Shown piece after piece: positions 7,214 through 15,297 of a stretch of 39,787 nucleotides of DNA. The notes under the pieces were generated by a model. That model saw only the letters and a program-made list of their open reading frames with translations, was not told where the DNA came from and ran no database searches. The stretch is from an uncultured Bacteroidales bacterium. Lineage in GTDB: Bacteria; Bacteroidota; Bacteroidia; Bacteroidales; UBA932. Each line of letters starts with the position of its first letter. The stretch's first letter is position 1. The translations under genes and the position numbers were made by a program. The stretch spans positions 1 to 39,787 of the forward strand of contig CAMYAE010000019.1 of the NCBI GenBank assembly GCA_947253655.1, given 5' to 3'.

Positions 7214-10200
7214 TTTTTTTCTCCTTGATGCTTATTTTTACTTTTTCCTCGGACCTGCCGGCTTTCAGCATGGCTTCCTTTTCTGCCATACGCCTTTTCT
7301 TGCTCTTGAACAGATTGGCAAAGAACTCCTTAAAGTTGTTGAACTCCTTTTGATATGTAAGGCCGACGCCGTTTCTCTGGGAATTGTCAAGATAGCTTGT
7401 GTACTGATCGGCAGAGTGCGAGAACAGTTTGAGGCGGAGGCTTCCCGGCTTGTCCAGCTTTATTTCAATGTCAAGGTCGCCGACAATCTCCTGGTTAGTC
7501 GTGGTCGTGTTGAATTTCCTGTTGCCAATCGTTCCGTTAACAATCACCCTGTTGTTGAAAAGTGCAGTTGACAATGCCACATCAAATATATCCGAGCCGT
7601 GAGAATTCTGGTAGTCCAGCCCCAGGTCCACAGGGATGTTCAAGGTTTCCAGAATATTGTTCAACTGATTGGACATTATATCGGCTACTGTGGTGTTCAG
7701 CATCCTTGAGTTGTTTACTATACCCGACCTCTCGTCCGGCAGGAAGCTGTTTGAAACGAGGAGCGACAGGAATTGCTTCTGCACTTTGTCGTCAGTGCTT
7801 AATGCATTTTCAACGGCAGCCTGTGTCGTAGGGTCAAGGTCCGGTATATCTATTGCAAATCCGACCCTTGGCGAGCTCAGCCGGTCCTTTAGGGACAGTA
7901 CACATTCCACATTCCTCCTCGTTGTGGAAGTCGTGTCGGCAATCAGGGTGCCAATGGACGCTTTGGTCTTATATATAGCCTTGATATCCAGTTCACTGTC
8001 CATAATGTCCCCATTGAATTTTATAGTGCTTCCATTTTGGATAATCAAATCTTTCTTGACTATGCCCAAGGCGTCGAAATGATATTTGCCTCCGGTTATA
8101 TTATAGTCCCCGTTTAGATTGAAAATGTCGCCGGCAGGCTGCACTTCGACATTGATTGTCCCGTTGCCCCTGCCAGACAGAACATTCCCGGATTCTTTGT
8201 CTATTTCAATTATTGCTTCAGTGCCGGGGTCGACATTGATATGTAGCCTTATCCCAAGCTTTCCCGTTGAGGACTTCTTTTTGGCAAGGTGTGTCATCAT
8301 CTCCTCGTAAGGGTCTGTCTCGTCAGGAAGCTCAAGGCCTTTGAACACCAAAAGGTCGGACGAATTTGCCGAAGCTCCCTGCGACATCGTGACATTAAAG
8401 TTTCCGCTTTTCGATGTGGACGCATCGGCTTCTATCAATATTGCGTCTGAGGGCCCTTTAATGCCGACAGTTCCTGTAGCGAAAACATTTCCGTAAAAGC
8501 CGGCGCCGGCGCTTTCTGGAATATCCATGACCTCGGCTTCGTTGATTACTATACGGGTGTCGAAACTCATATCCTTGAAATGATCCCATTTTATGCTGCC
8601 GTTGACCTGTCCTCCTGCCCCATATCTGTCTGTAATGGATATATTATTGAAATATACACCTTTTGAATTAATGTCGGCTTTCCCGTTTACATCATATACT
8701 ACATTCGTGAAGTCCACACCAAGTTTCCCGTCCGAAATATCGACGCTTTCACTATTGATGTTCAGCTTGTTGACCGGTCCGTCAAATGCTATCTCTGCGG
8801 TCAGTCTGCCTTGCATGACGTTGAATATATCTTTAAGGAAAGGCTCGGCGTAGCCTATGTTGAATGAATTTAAAGACAGATGTCCCTCTAACGTTTTCTT
8901 TTTGGAAATATATACTGCAGAGCCGTCTATGGTATTTTCCCCGTCTATGTCATTTTTGCAGGATATGTTGAAAACTTTCCCGGTCTTGTCTGCTATGCAG
9001 CTCAAATCCAGATTTCCTGCACGCTCTCCGGCAAAATAAGTGGAATCACATTTCATATTCATCTGTATTCCTGGGCCGTTGCCCGGAGGCGATGACAGGA
9101 CGACATATCCGCCGATACGGCCTTTCAATCCGTAATCTTTTTTCATAAAGTTGTTCAGTAGGCCTATGTCGAATTTGTCTAATGTGATATTCAAGGTGTC
9201 CGTTAGGGTTTTGGAATAGCCGCCATCGATGAGTATAGACTGCAAGTTGTTGTTGATGGATAGTTTATCTATTTTTATGCCTTTATTGTCAAGGCTTATG
9301 TCTGAATGGCCTATTGCCCAGCCGTTTGAGTTGAGATAGATATTTGAGGGCAGCACTTCAGCTTTCAATGCCGGAAAACCATTTTCTCTCATCAGCCGCC
9401 CCCTCATATAAATTTCCCCCGAATTGGTGAGTTCCGACTCGTTGTCGTACGAAAAGCCAAGGCCTATATTGTTGTCTTTGGCATAAATGAGGAGTCTGTT
9501 ATTCTCTATGACTATTGGGGATAGCCGTATTTCGTCGGAAATTATCTCTCCGGACAGCTCTTTGCCGGCATTGTCTATTTCAGCTGAAACATTCTTGATG
9601 TATTTGTCCATAAAGGCGATGCGCCTTGACTTGAGATTGCCTTGCAGCAGGCCTGCAGTATTAATGTTCATGTTAACCGTAGTGCTGTCGGCTATGTATA
9701 GTCCGGGTACGAAGAAAGCTAAAACGTCTTTTGTATCATGAAACTCCATGGATACCATATATTCGTTGCCTTGTCTTGCTGCAAGCGTGTCTTTGAACAG
9801 AGCCGGGATTTCCCTGCCGGCTGTAACCGCTTTCAAGTCTTTGATGAAATCATCGAAGAATCCGCTGCCCACATAGCTTGCATTGGCAAAGGCCGAGCCT
9901 AACTTTATTCTGTACGCATCGTCATTGACATGTGATGATATTGATATGTCCCCGACGTTGTGCAGGCCGTGCATGTCGTCCAGAACGAGGTCCTTTATAT
10001 CAATGTTGCCGATTACGTCTTTTTCATTGACAACCTTGAAATTGGCCATAGTCTTTAGGCTGAGGCCGGAGGGCTCCTTTTTATCTATGTTGAGGGCATG
10101 CAGGTTTGCGTAGCCTACATTCGCATAGAATTGGTATACGGCATTTTTCCTCTTTGCCGAAGGCGTGAAAGTGCCTTGGAAAATGAAGTTGAGGTTAGGG

Positions 10201-11693
10201 TCGCTGCACACGATTTTGCCGTCGAAAGCCTCATCCTCGTATTTTCCTATTGCTGCAATGTCATGATATTCATACCCTAAGGCCTTTAGCTTGAATATTT
10301 TTATCGAATCTATGTTGACGCTTTGTCCCGATTTGCCGAGTGAGGCACTCATAGTCGTCTTAAGAGAACACTCACCCAATTTTTTGATGTTGAGTATTTT
10401 GCCGATGTCAAGATTGTCGGTGGAGATATCTCCTCCGATTGCAATAGCCCTGTTTTTGTCTATCAGGTTTCTGATGTCAAGAGTAGTGCTCAAACCTCCG
10501 GCTCCGGATTTGGCCTTTCCGCGGACCGAAAGCCTGTTGAGAGGACCTGAGAACCCGCCATTGAATACAAACACCTCGTCAGGGGCATATCCGCCGATAG
10601 GAATTTTGGCTTTCGGCGCCCATCCTTTTATACATTTTTCGAGGCCGGCGAGTGTGAAACTGAAATTTTTCAACTTCACATCTGTCATCATTCCCCTGGA
10701 TGCCGGCAAGCCTGTAATCCTGCCGTTGATTATACCGGAAAGATTGCTGTCATGAGTTTTAATGTTCAGGTTCCTGACGCTGAAATCATTCACGTAGCCC
10801 TCATACACAGCCGACATGTCTGCCGTCATTACCGTCTGTTTCAAGGCCGGAGCGAAAAAGCCTATCGACTCCATGTCCACATGGCTTTTGTCCAGCTTGA
10901 TTTCCATTCTCACCTTGTTCACAAAGTCGCTCCATGCAGTCTTGTCCTTATATGTCATCGTGATTGACGGAGCATGTATGTCCGACCAGGAATCTTTTAT
11001 CCTGACGTTCCTGATGCTTACGCGGCCTTCGCCGACCTTGGCACTGCCGGTGATGTTCTTTGCGATATATCCGCTTTTCTCCATTAACGACAACTCGTCC
11101 GCTACTCCTTGTATCACCTTTCCATTTATCTTAATTCCGTGCCCCCTGAGCCGAGTTACCTTCACGTCAAGGTCGCTCCAGTCTATAATGCCTTTCCGAA
11201 TATCTTTTTTCTCGTAAGAGTTATAGTTCTTGAGGCGGAATCTGAAATTGTCTATTTCCACCCTTGATATGCCATTGCTGGACTCCTTTTGGGAAGTCCC
11301 AAGATTTAGGACACGAACAAGATTCATTCTCGTTGAAGAGTCTTTTTCGGGAGGCATGACTAAGTTGAGTTCTCCGTTTCTAACAGCTGCTGACTTGATT
11401 TTCAGCTTGTTTGCACCGAACAGACCCTTAATGCTGAAGGTTGCTGTCACATAATCGGCACGGAAAAGGGTATCAATGGCTTCGTATCCCTTTGCCGTGT
11501 CACTGTAGGGCGAGTTGTCAATTATGGCGATATTTTTCAGCACTATGGCGTCAAACGGCCTGAGACTCAATTTCTCAATGGTAATTTTCCCGTCAATGCT
11601 CTTTTCTACCGATTTTATTGCCTTTTGGGCAAGAAATGTCTGCACCTTCGGAGATTGTGCGACAATCAGTATTCCGAAGATGAGAGCAATCAA
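7203..11693 (-). CDS. tamB: TamB-family inner-membrane-anchored envelope assembly / lipid transport protein (start codon unresolved)
   Basis: At least 1496 residues. TamB-like proteins are anchored in the inner membrane by one N-terminal helix and span the periplasm as a long hydrophobic beta-groove, working with an outer-membrane Omp85 partner in outer-membrane assembly and bulk phospholipid transport. Seen here: a hydrophobic helix (ALIFGILIVAQ), then over a thousand residues of alternating beta-strand repeats (many G-D/N-L/I and D-I-x-I patterns), and a DUF490-type C-terminus ending GVGLTYQKEFNNF plus a Lys-rich tail. The annotated start is TTG 11693 in the middle of the helix. The same frame continues upstream to a stop at 11757-11759 and encodes KRFVKIFTWLVIALIALIF, an obvious membrane anchor, but contains no ATG, GTG or TTG. 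See finding. It is divergent from tsaD and first gene of a four-gene overlapping operon. Confidence 0.9.
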   Translation of the reverse strand: MIALIFGILIVAQSPKVQTFLAQKAIKSVEKSIDGKITIEKLSLRPFDAIVLKNIAIIDNSPYSDTAKGYEAIDTLFRADYVTATFSIKGLFGANKLKIKSAAVRNGELNLVMPPEKDSSTRMNLVRVLNLGTSQKESSNGISRVEIDNFRFRLKNYNSYEKKDIRKGIIDWSDLDVKVTRLRGHGIKINGKVIQGVADELSLMEKSGYIAKNITGSAKVGEGRVSIRNVRIKDSWSDIHAPSITMTYKDKTAWSDFVNKVRMEIKLDKSHVDMESIGFFAPALKQTVMTADMSAVYEGYVNDFSVRNLNIKTHDSNLSGIINGRITGLPASRGMMTDVKLKNFSFTLAGLEKCIKGWAPKAKIPIGGYAPDEVFVFNGGFSGPLNRLSVRGKAKSGAGGLSTTLDIRNLIDKNRAIAIGGDISTDNLDIGKILNIKKLGECSLKTTMSASLGKSGQSVNIDSIKIFKLKALGYEYHDIAAIGKYEDEAFDGKIVCSDPNLNFIFQGTFTPSAKRKNAVYQFYANVGYANLHALNIDKKEPSGLSLKTMANFKVVNEKDVIGNIDIKDLVLDDMHGLHNVGDISISSHVNDDAYRIKLGSAFANASYVGSGFFDDFIKDLKAVTAGREIPALFKDTLAARQGNEYMVSMEFHDTKDVLAFFVPGLYIADSTTVNMNINTAGLLQGNLKSRRIAFMDKYIKNVSAEIDNAGKELSGEIISDEIRLSPIVIENNRLLIYAKDNNIGLGFSYDNESELTNSGEIYMRGRLMRENGFPALKAEVLPSNIYLNSNGWAIGHSDISLDNKGIKIDKLSINNNLQSILIDGGYSKTLTDTLNITLDKFDIGLLNNFMKKDYGLKGRIGGYVVLSSPPGNGPGIQMNMKCDSTYFAGERAGNLDLSCIADKTGKVFNISCKNDIDGENTIDGSAVYISKKKTLEGHLSLNSFNIGYAEPFLKDIFNVMQGRLTAEIAFDGPVNKLNINSESVDISDGKLGVDFTNVVYDVNGKADINSKGVYFNNISITDRYGAGGQVNGSIKWDHFKDMSFDTRIVINEAEVMDIPESAGAGFYGNVFATGTVGIKGPSDAILIEADASTSKSGNFNVTMSQGASANSSDLLVFKGLELPDETDPYEEMMTHLAKKKSSTGKLGIRLHINVDPGTEAIIEIDKESGNVLSGRGNGTINVEVQPAGDIFNLNGDYNITGGKYHFDALGIVKKDLIIQNGSTIKFNGDIMDSELDIKAIYKTKASIGTLIADTTSTTRRNVECVLSLKDRLSSPRVGFAIDIPDLDPTTQAAVENALSTDDKVQKQFLSLLVSNSFLPDERSGIVNNSRMLNTTVADIMSNQLNNILETLNIPVDLGLDYQNSHGSDIFDVALSTALFNNRVIVNGTIGNRKFNTTTTNQEIVGDLDIEIKLDKPGSLRLKLFSHSADQYTSYLDNSQRNGVGLTYQKEFNNFKEFFANLFKSKKRRMAEKEAMLKAGRSEEKVKISIKEKKNGK

Positions 11694-11764
11694 GGCGATT
11701 ACAAGCCATGTGAATATTTTAACGAACCTTTTTATAGCTTTCCGTGCATAAATTACTTAATTTA

Positions 11765-11772
11765 CAAAAATA
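11765..11772 (-). promoter_or_regulatory. tamB operon promoter -7 element
   Basis: The minus strand reads TATTTTTG, matching TAnnTTTG. Transcription would begin near 11758, leaving almost no leader before any possible tamB start between 11753 and 11693. Confidence 0.5.
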
Positions 11773-11826
11773 ACATTTTATCCGTTAATAATAGTCTATA
11801 ATGTCCTTATTCTACTTAAATATTCT

Positions 11827-11834
11827 TAAATTTG
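11827..11834 (+). promoter_or_regulatory. tsaD operon promoter -7 element
   Basis: TAAATTTG, an exact TAnnTTTG match, ends 21 nt before the tsaD ATG and predicts a leader of about 15 nt. It argues for the ATG at 11856 and against an in-frame upstream start at 11832, which would overlap the element. Confidence 0.65.
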
Positions 11835-11855
11835 CAGCCTGAAAAATATTTTATT

Positions 11856-12878
11856 ATGGCAGATATAATATTGGGCATAGAATCTTCATGCGATGACACA
11901 TCTGCTGCGGTGATTAAGGACGGCTATCTTTTGTCAAATGTGATAGCAAGCCAGCAGGTGCATAAAGACTATGGTGGTGTGGTACCGGAGCTCGCTTCGA
12001 GGGCTCATGAGCAGAACATAGTTCCCGTTGTCAGCCAGGCCATTGACAAGGCCGGCCTAACGCTTGAGGATATTGATGCTATCGCTTTCACAAGAGGTCC
12101 GGGACTGCTCGGCTCTCTTTTAGTAGGGACATCTTTTGCGAAATCATTAGGCATAGCCCTTGATATTCCGATAGTTATGGTCAATCACCTTCAAGGACAC
12201 ATACTTGCCAACTTCATAAAGCAATACGACAAGGACAACAGGCAGCCTTCTTTCCCTTATCTGTGCTTGCTCGTTTCCGGGGGAAACTCCCAGATAGTAC
12301 GTGTGAACAGCCCTTTGGATTTTGAAATCCTCGGACAGACTATAGATGATGCCGTAGGTGAGGCCTTTGACAAATGTTCAAAGATGATGGGGCTGGGGTA
12401 TCCCGGCGGTCCTGTAATAGACAGGCTTGCCAAAGAGGGAGATCCGTACAGATTTCAATTCGCCAAGCCTCGCATTCCCGGATTGGATTATAGTTTCAGC
12501 GGAGTTAAGACCTCGTTGCTGTATTTTGTACGTGACGAAATGGCAAAAGACCCCGAATTTATGGAAAAGAACAAGGAGGATATCTGTGCCGGCTTCCAAA
12601 AAACATTGATTGACATTCTTTTGGACAAGCTCGTCAAGGCTGCAAAGATGACCGGAATAAAGGAGATTACAATCGGTGGCGGCGTATCAGCCAACAGCGG
12701 GCTAAGGAACAGGATAGAGGAAGAGGGTCGCAAAAGAGGGTGGAATACCTATCTGCCGGAATTTAAATTTACTACCGACAATGCCGCCATGATTGCGATT
12801 GCAGGTTATTTTCATTATCTTAACGGCGAAAGGACGCCTTTGGATATTGCCCCCGTTTCGAGAATTGCCGATTTTTAA
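11856..12878 (+). CDS. tsaD: tRNA N6-adenosine threonylcarbamoyltransferase
   Basis: TsaD (Kae1/YgjD) transfers the threonylcarbamoyl group from threonylcarbamoyl-AMP to A37 of ANN-decoding tRNAs, as part of a complex with TsaB and TsaE. The 340-residue length is normal. ASKHA-fold motifs are visible: GIESSCDDTS near residues 7-16, the metal-binding VNHLQGH with His111 and His115, the nucleotide-binding SGGNSQ, the GYPGGP loop, and IGGGVSANSGLR near the C-terminus. ATG 11856 was chosen because it begins the conserved ADIILGIESS strand and lies just downstream of a TAAATTTG promoter. The next gene follows after 11 nt. The product t6A37 is the substrate of MtaB, encoded in the divergent operon. 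Confidence 0.97.
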   Translation: MADIILGIESSCDDTSAAVIKDGYLLSNVIASQQVHKDYGGVVPELASRAHEQNIVPVVSQAIDKAGLTLEDIDAIAFTRGPGLLGSLLVGTSFAKSLGIALDIPIVMVNHLQGHILANFIKQYDKDNRQPSFPYLCLLVSGGNSQIVRVNSPLDFEILGQTIDDAVGEAFDKCSKMMGLGYPGGPVIDRLAKEGDPYRFQFAKPRIPGLDYSFSGVKTSLLYFVRDEMAKDPEFMEKNKEDICAGFQKTLIDILLDKLVKAAKMTGIKEITIGGGVSANSGLRNRIEEEGRKRGWNTYLPEFKFTTDNAAMIAIAGYFHYLNGERTPLDIAPVSRIADF

Positions 12879-12889
12879 TTCAACATATT

Positions 12890-14605
12890 ATGGTAAAATT
12901 TGAAGTGACCTGCCGTGTGGGCAGAGAGCCACGTCTCGATGATATAAGAACAGCAGCGGCCAAGGCCCTTAATTTAAGGGGAAATGCCGTCATTAACGTT
13001 ATCGACCCTACAAAGTCCTATCAGCCTACAATGGCCGGAGAGGCTGCCAGATGCTATATTGTACGCAGATCGATTGATGCAAGGGGGGACGTGCTGATGA
13101 GGTACCAGATTGAGGCATACAAGAAATACGAAGATTACGAAGAATATAAACTACCGGAATATAAGGAAGTGGCTGATGCAGAGCCTGTTATTGTTGTAGG
13201 TTCCGGACCGGCAGGCATGTTTGCCGCCCTGAAGCTTATTACGCTCGGCTTGAAGCCGATAGTGATAGAAAGAGGGAAGAATGTGCATAAGCGTAAGACC
13301 GATATTGCAGGACAGTCGCGTTGCGGAGTTATAAATCCGGATTCTAATTATTGCTATGGAGAGGGTGGAGCAGGTACTTTTTCAGACGGAAAGCTTTATA
13401 CACGTTCTTCCAAGAGAGGGGACCTAAGGGAAGTACTTTACCGCTTCGTGGAGTTCGGTGCCGATCCGGCAATTCTGATTGATGCACATCCACATATCGG
13501 TACGGACAAGTTGCCGCGTCTGATTAATAGGATGAGGGATAAAATAATTGAGAAAGGCGGTGAATATCATTTTGAGACAAAGGTTACCGATATAGTCAAG
13601 GAGGAGAACGGGTCTATAACGGTTAAGGCTGAAGACATTTCGGACGGTAGCGGCAAGCAGCAGGTTTTCAATGCAAAAGGAGTTATATTGGCGACAGGCC
13701 ACTCTTCAAGGGAGATTTACGAAATGTTCAGAGACAAAGGCTGGGAAATTGAGGCCAAAGGCTTTGCTTTGGGCGTGCGGGTAGAGCACCCTCAGTCTCT
13801 GATAAATAATATAAGGTATCACGGACAATGGGAAAAAGGCATGCCTGCTGCCGAGTATTCTTTTGTGGAGCAGGTGTCAACGGACGATGCCACCGGGAAT
13901 GAAGCCGAGGAGGAGACAAGGGGAGTGTTCTCTTTCTGTATGTGCCCTGGAGGCATTCTTGTGCCTACGGCTACGGAGGACGGCACTATCGTCCTTAACG
14001 GGATGTCAAATTCCGCAAGGAGTTCCAAATGGGCAAATGCCGGTGTTGTCGTGTCGGTAGAGCCGGAAGATGTACCCGAAAAATACAAGAAGTTCGGTGC
14101 TTTTTCTCTTTTGGAATTTCAGAGGGATGTGGAAAGAAAGATGTTCGACTTTATTGATTCCAAACGCAAGGAAGCCTCTGCTTCGGATAACGGAGCCGAA
14201 GTTGCGGAAGCAATCAATCCCCAGGCTGCCCCGGCTCAGCGTATGATAGATTTCTGCAATGGCGTGATGTCGCACGATTTGCCTGAGACTTCCTATTATC
14301 CGGGTGTGGTTTCTGCTCCTCTGCATTCCTTGTTGCCGGATTTCATAGTAAAGAGGCTGCAGAAAGTCTTCCCTATGGTGAACAAGCGTTCAATCCGTGG
14401 TTATTTTACGAACGATGCCTTGCTGCTCGGAGTTGAGTCAAGGACATCCTCCCCTGTCAGAATCGTCCGTGACTCCGAATCCTTGCAGAGCGCAAGCGTT
14501 CCGGGTCTTTTCCCTTGCGGAGAAGGAGCGGGCTATGCCGGCGGTATAGTTTCTTCTGCTATTGACGGCATAAATTGTGCAGAGGCTGCATCTGAAATTT
14601 ATTGA
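12890..14605 (+). CDS. FAD-dependent dehydrogenase, COG2509 type
   Basis: A 571-residue cytoplasmic flavoprotein of an uncharacterised family related to thioredoxin-reductase-like and geranylgeranyl-reductase-like oxidoreductases. Residues 1-100 form an extra N-terminal domain characteristic of COG2509. The Rossmann dinucleotide motif VVGSGPAGM occupies 102-110 and is followed by the VIERGK acidic-strand end. GEGGAGTFSDGKL is typical of the family, and the C-terminal FAD contact is GLFPCGEGAGYAGGIVSSA. Length and domain order agree with intact relatives. It lies between tsaD (11 nt upstream) and cdd (29 nt downstream), apparently in one operon. The substrate is unknown, and the position beside tsaD does not by itself indicate a role in tRNA modification. 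Confidence 0.9.
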   Translation: MVKFEVTCRVGREPRLDDIRTAAAKALNLRGNAVINVIDPTKSYQPTMAGEAARCYIVRRSIDARGDVLMRYQIEAYKKYEDYEEYKLPEYKEVADAEPVIVVGSGPAGMFAALKLITLGLKPIVIERGKNVHKRKTDIAGQSRCGVINPDSNYCYGEGGAGTFSDGKLYTRSSKRGDLREVLYRFVEFGADPAILIDAHPHIGTDKLPRLINRMRDKIIEKGGEYHFETKVTDIVKEENGSITVKAEDISDGSGKQQVFNAKGVILATGHSSREIYEMFRDKGWEIEAKGFALGVRVEHPQSLINNIRYHGQWEKGMPAAEYSFVEQVSTDDATGNEAEEETRGVFSFCMCPGGILVPTATEDGTIVLNGMSNSARSSKWANAGVVVSVEPEDVPEKYKKFGAFSLLEFQRDVERKMFDFIDSKRKEASASDNGAEVAEAINPQAAPAQRMIDFCNGVMSHDLPETSYYPGVVSAPLHSLLPDFIVKRLQKVFPMVNKRSIRGYFTNDALLLGVESRTSSPVRIVRDSESLQSASVPGLFPCGEGAGYAGGIVSSAIDGINCAEAASEIY

Positions 14606-14634
14606 TCCGCTCATGTTCCATAAAAGGTGTTTAT

Positions 14635-15111
14635 ATGCAGAACATAAAAATTGAAATAAACTATAAGGAATTTTCCTCAATGGAGGAATTGTCCGATACC
14701 GAAAGGAGGTTGGCCGAGAAAGCTATTGAGGCCCAAAAGACATCTTACGCCCCATATTCCGGTTTTAATGTAGGAGCGGCAGTGCTTATGGAAGGCGGGG
14801 AGATTTTTACCGGCTCAAATCAGGAAAATGCGGCATCTCCGTCCGGCCTTTGTGCAGAAAGGGTGGCTATGTTCGCTGCAAGTGCAGCGAGACCGAAAGT
14901 GCCAATGATTGCTATTGCTATTGCCGGGGGCCCGGATATGACATTGTGCGATGAACCGGTGACTCCGTGCGGAGCCTGCCGTCAGGTTATGGCAGAGTAC
15001 CAGAAGATTGGAGGACGTCCATTGGCTGTACTAATGATAGGAGCAGGTCGGATATGGCGCTTTGAAAAGGTAGAAGATATTATGCCTTTTATATTTATAA
15101 GTCTGGACTGA
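14635..15111 (+). CDS. cdd: Cytidine deaminase
   Basis: Zinc enzyme that hydrolytically deaminates cytidine and deoxycytidine to uridine and deoxyuridine for pyrimidine salvage. The 158-residue protein carries the deaminase signature: CAERVAMF with zinc ligand Cys73 and proton-shuttling Glu75, then PCGACRQ with Cys112 and Cys115. APYSGFNVGAA near residues 39-49 is the family substrate loop. The all-cysteine zinc site is that of the tetrameric type. I chose ATG 14635 over a TTG at 14602, which overlaps the preceding stop and would add 11 unconserved residues. It is the third gene of the tsaD operon. No obvious terminator follows; the SRP RNA promoter lies just downstream. Confidence 0.95.
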   Translation: MQNIKIEINYKEFSSMEELSDTERRLAEKAIEAQKTSYAPYSGFNVGAAVLMEGGEIFTGSNQENAASPSGLCAERVAMFAASAARPKVPMIAIAIAGGPDMTLCDEPVTPCGACRQVMAEYQKIGGRPLAVLMIGAGRIWRFEKVEDIMPFIFISLD

Positions 15112-15132
15112 GCACTATTTTTGCCGATATTA

Positions 15133-15163
15133 TTGCCAATCGATAAAAAAAGTCGTACATTTG
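15133..15163 (+). promoter_or_regulatory. SRP RNA promoter (-33 TTG, -7 TACATTTG)
   Basis: TTG at 15133-15135 and TACATTTG at 15156-15163 are separated by 20 nt, one of the best complete Bacteroidota-type promoters in the window. The first RNA base would fall at about 15168, exactly where the SRP RNA closing helix begins. Confidence 0.75.
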
Positions 15164-15167
15164 CATA

Positions 15168-15264
15168 GGGAAAGTCGTACACGACCAGCTCCCTCTGAAT
15201 TCCCCCAGGGCCGGAAGGCAGCAAGGGTAGGAGGTCGTAGCGGTGCGATGTGCTAAGCTTTCCC
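15168..15264 (+). ncRNA. ffs: Signal recognition particle RNA, small bacterial (4.5S) type
   Basis: RNA scaffold of the signal recognition particle that binds Ffh and targets nascent membrane proteins. The closing helix is GGGAAAG (15168-15174) with CTTTCCC (15258-15264). The universally conserved apical domain is present: CAGGGCCGGAAGGCAGCAAG, with the GGAA tetraloop and the asymmetric AGCA loop that contacts the Ffh M domain. The strands ACGACC/GGTCGT and others form the intermediate helix. The length of about 97 nt fits the Alu-less bacterial class. A run of six T at 15265-15270 immediately follows the closing helix and should act as the terminator. Confidence 0.93.
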
Positions 15265-15270
15265 TTTTTT
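15258..15270 (+). terminator. SRP RNA intrinsic terminator
   Basis: The 3' strand of the SRP closing helix (CTTTCCC) is followed directly by TTTTTT, so the mature RNA's own stem serves as the terminator stem. Confidence 0.65.
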
Positions 15271-15297
15271 GTTTATATTGCGGTAAGGCAGCTTGTT

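Noticed and set aside
10291..10755. 154-codon plus-strand open frame and several others inside 7500-11500
   Set aside because: All are antisense to the long tamB frame and lack promoters or motifs.
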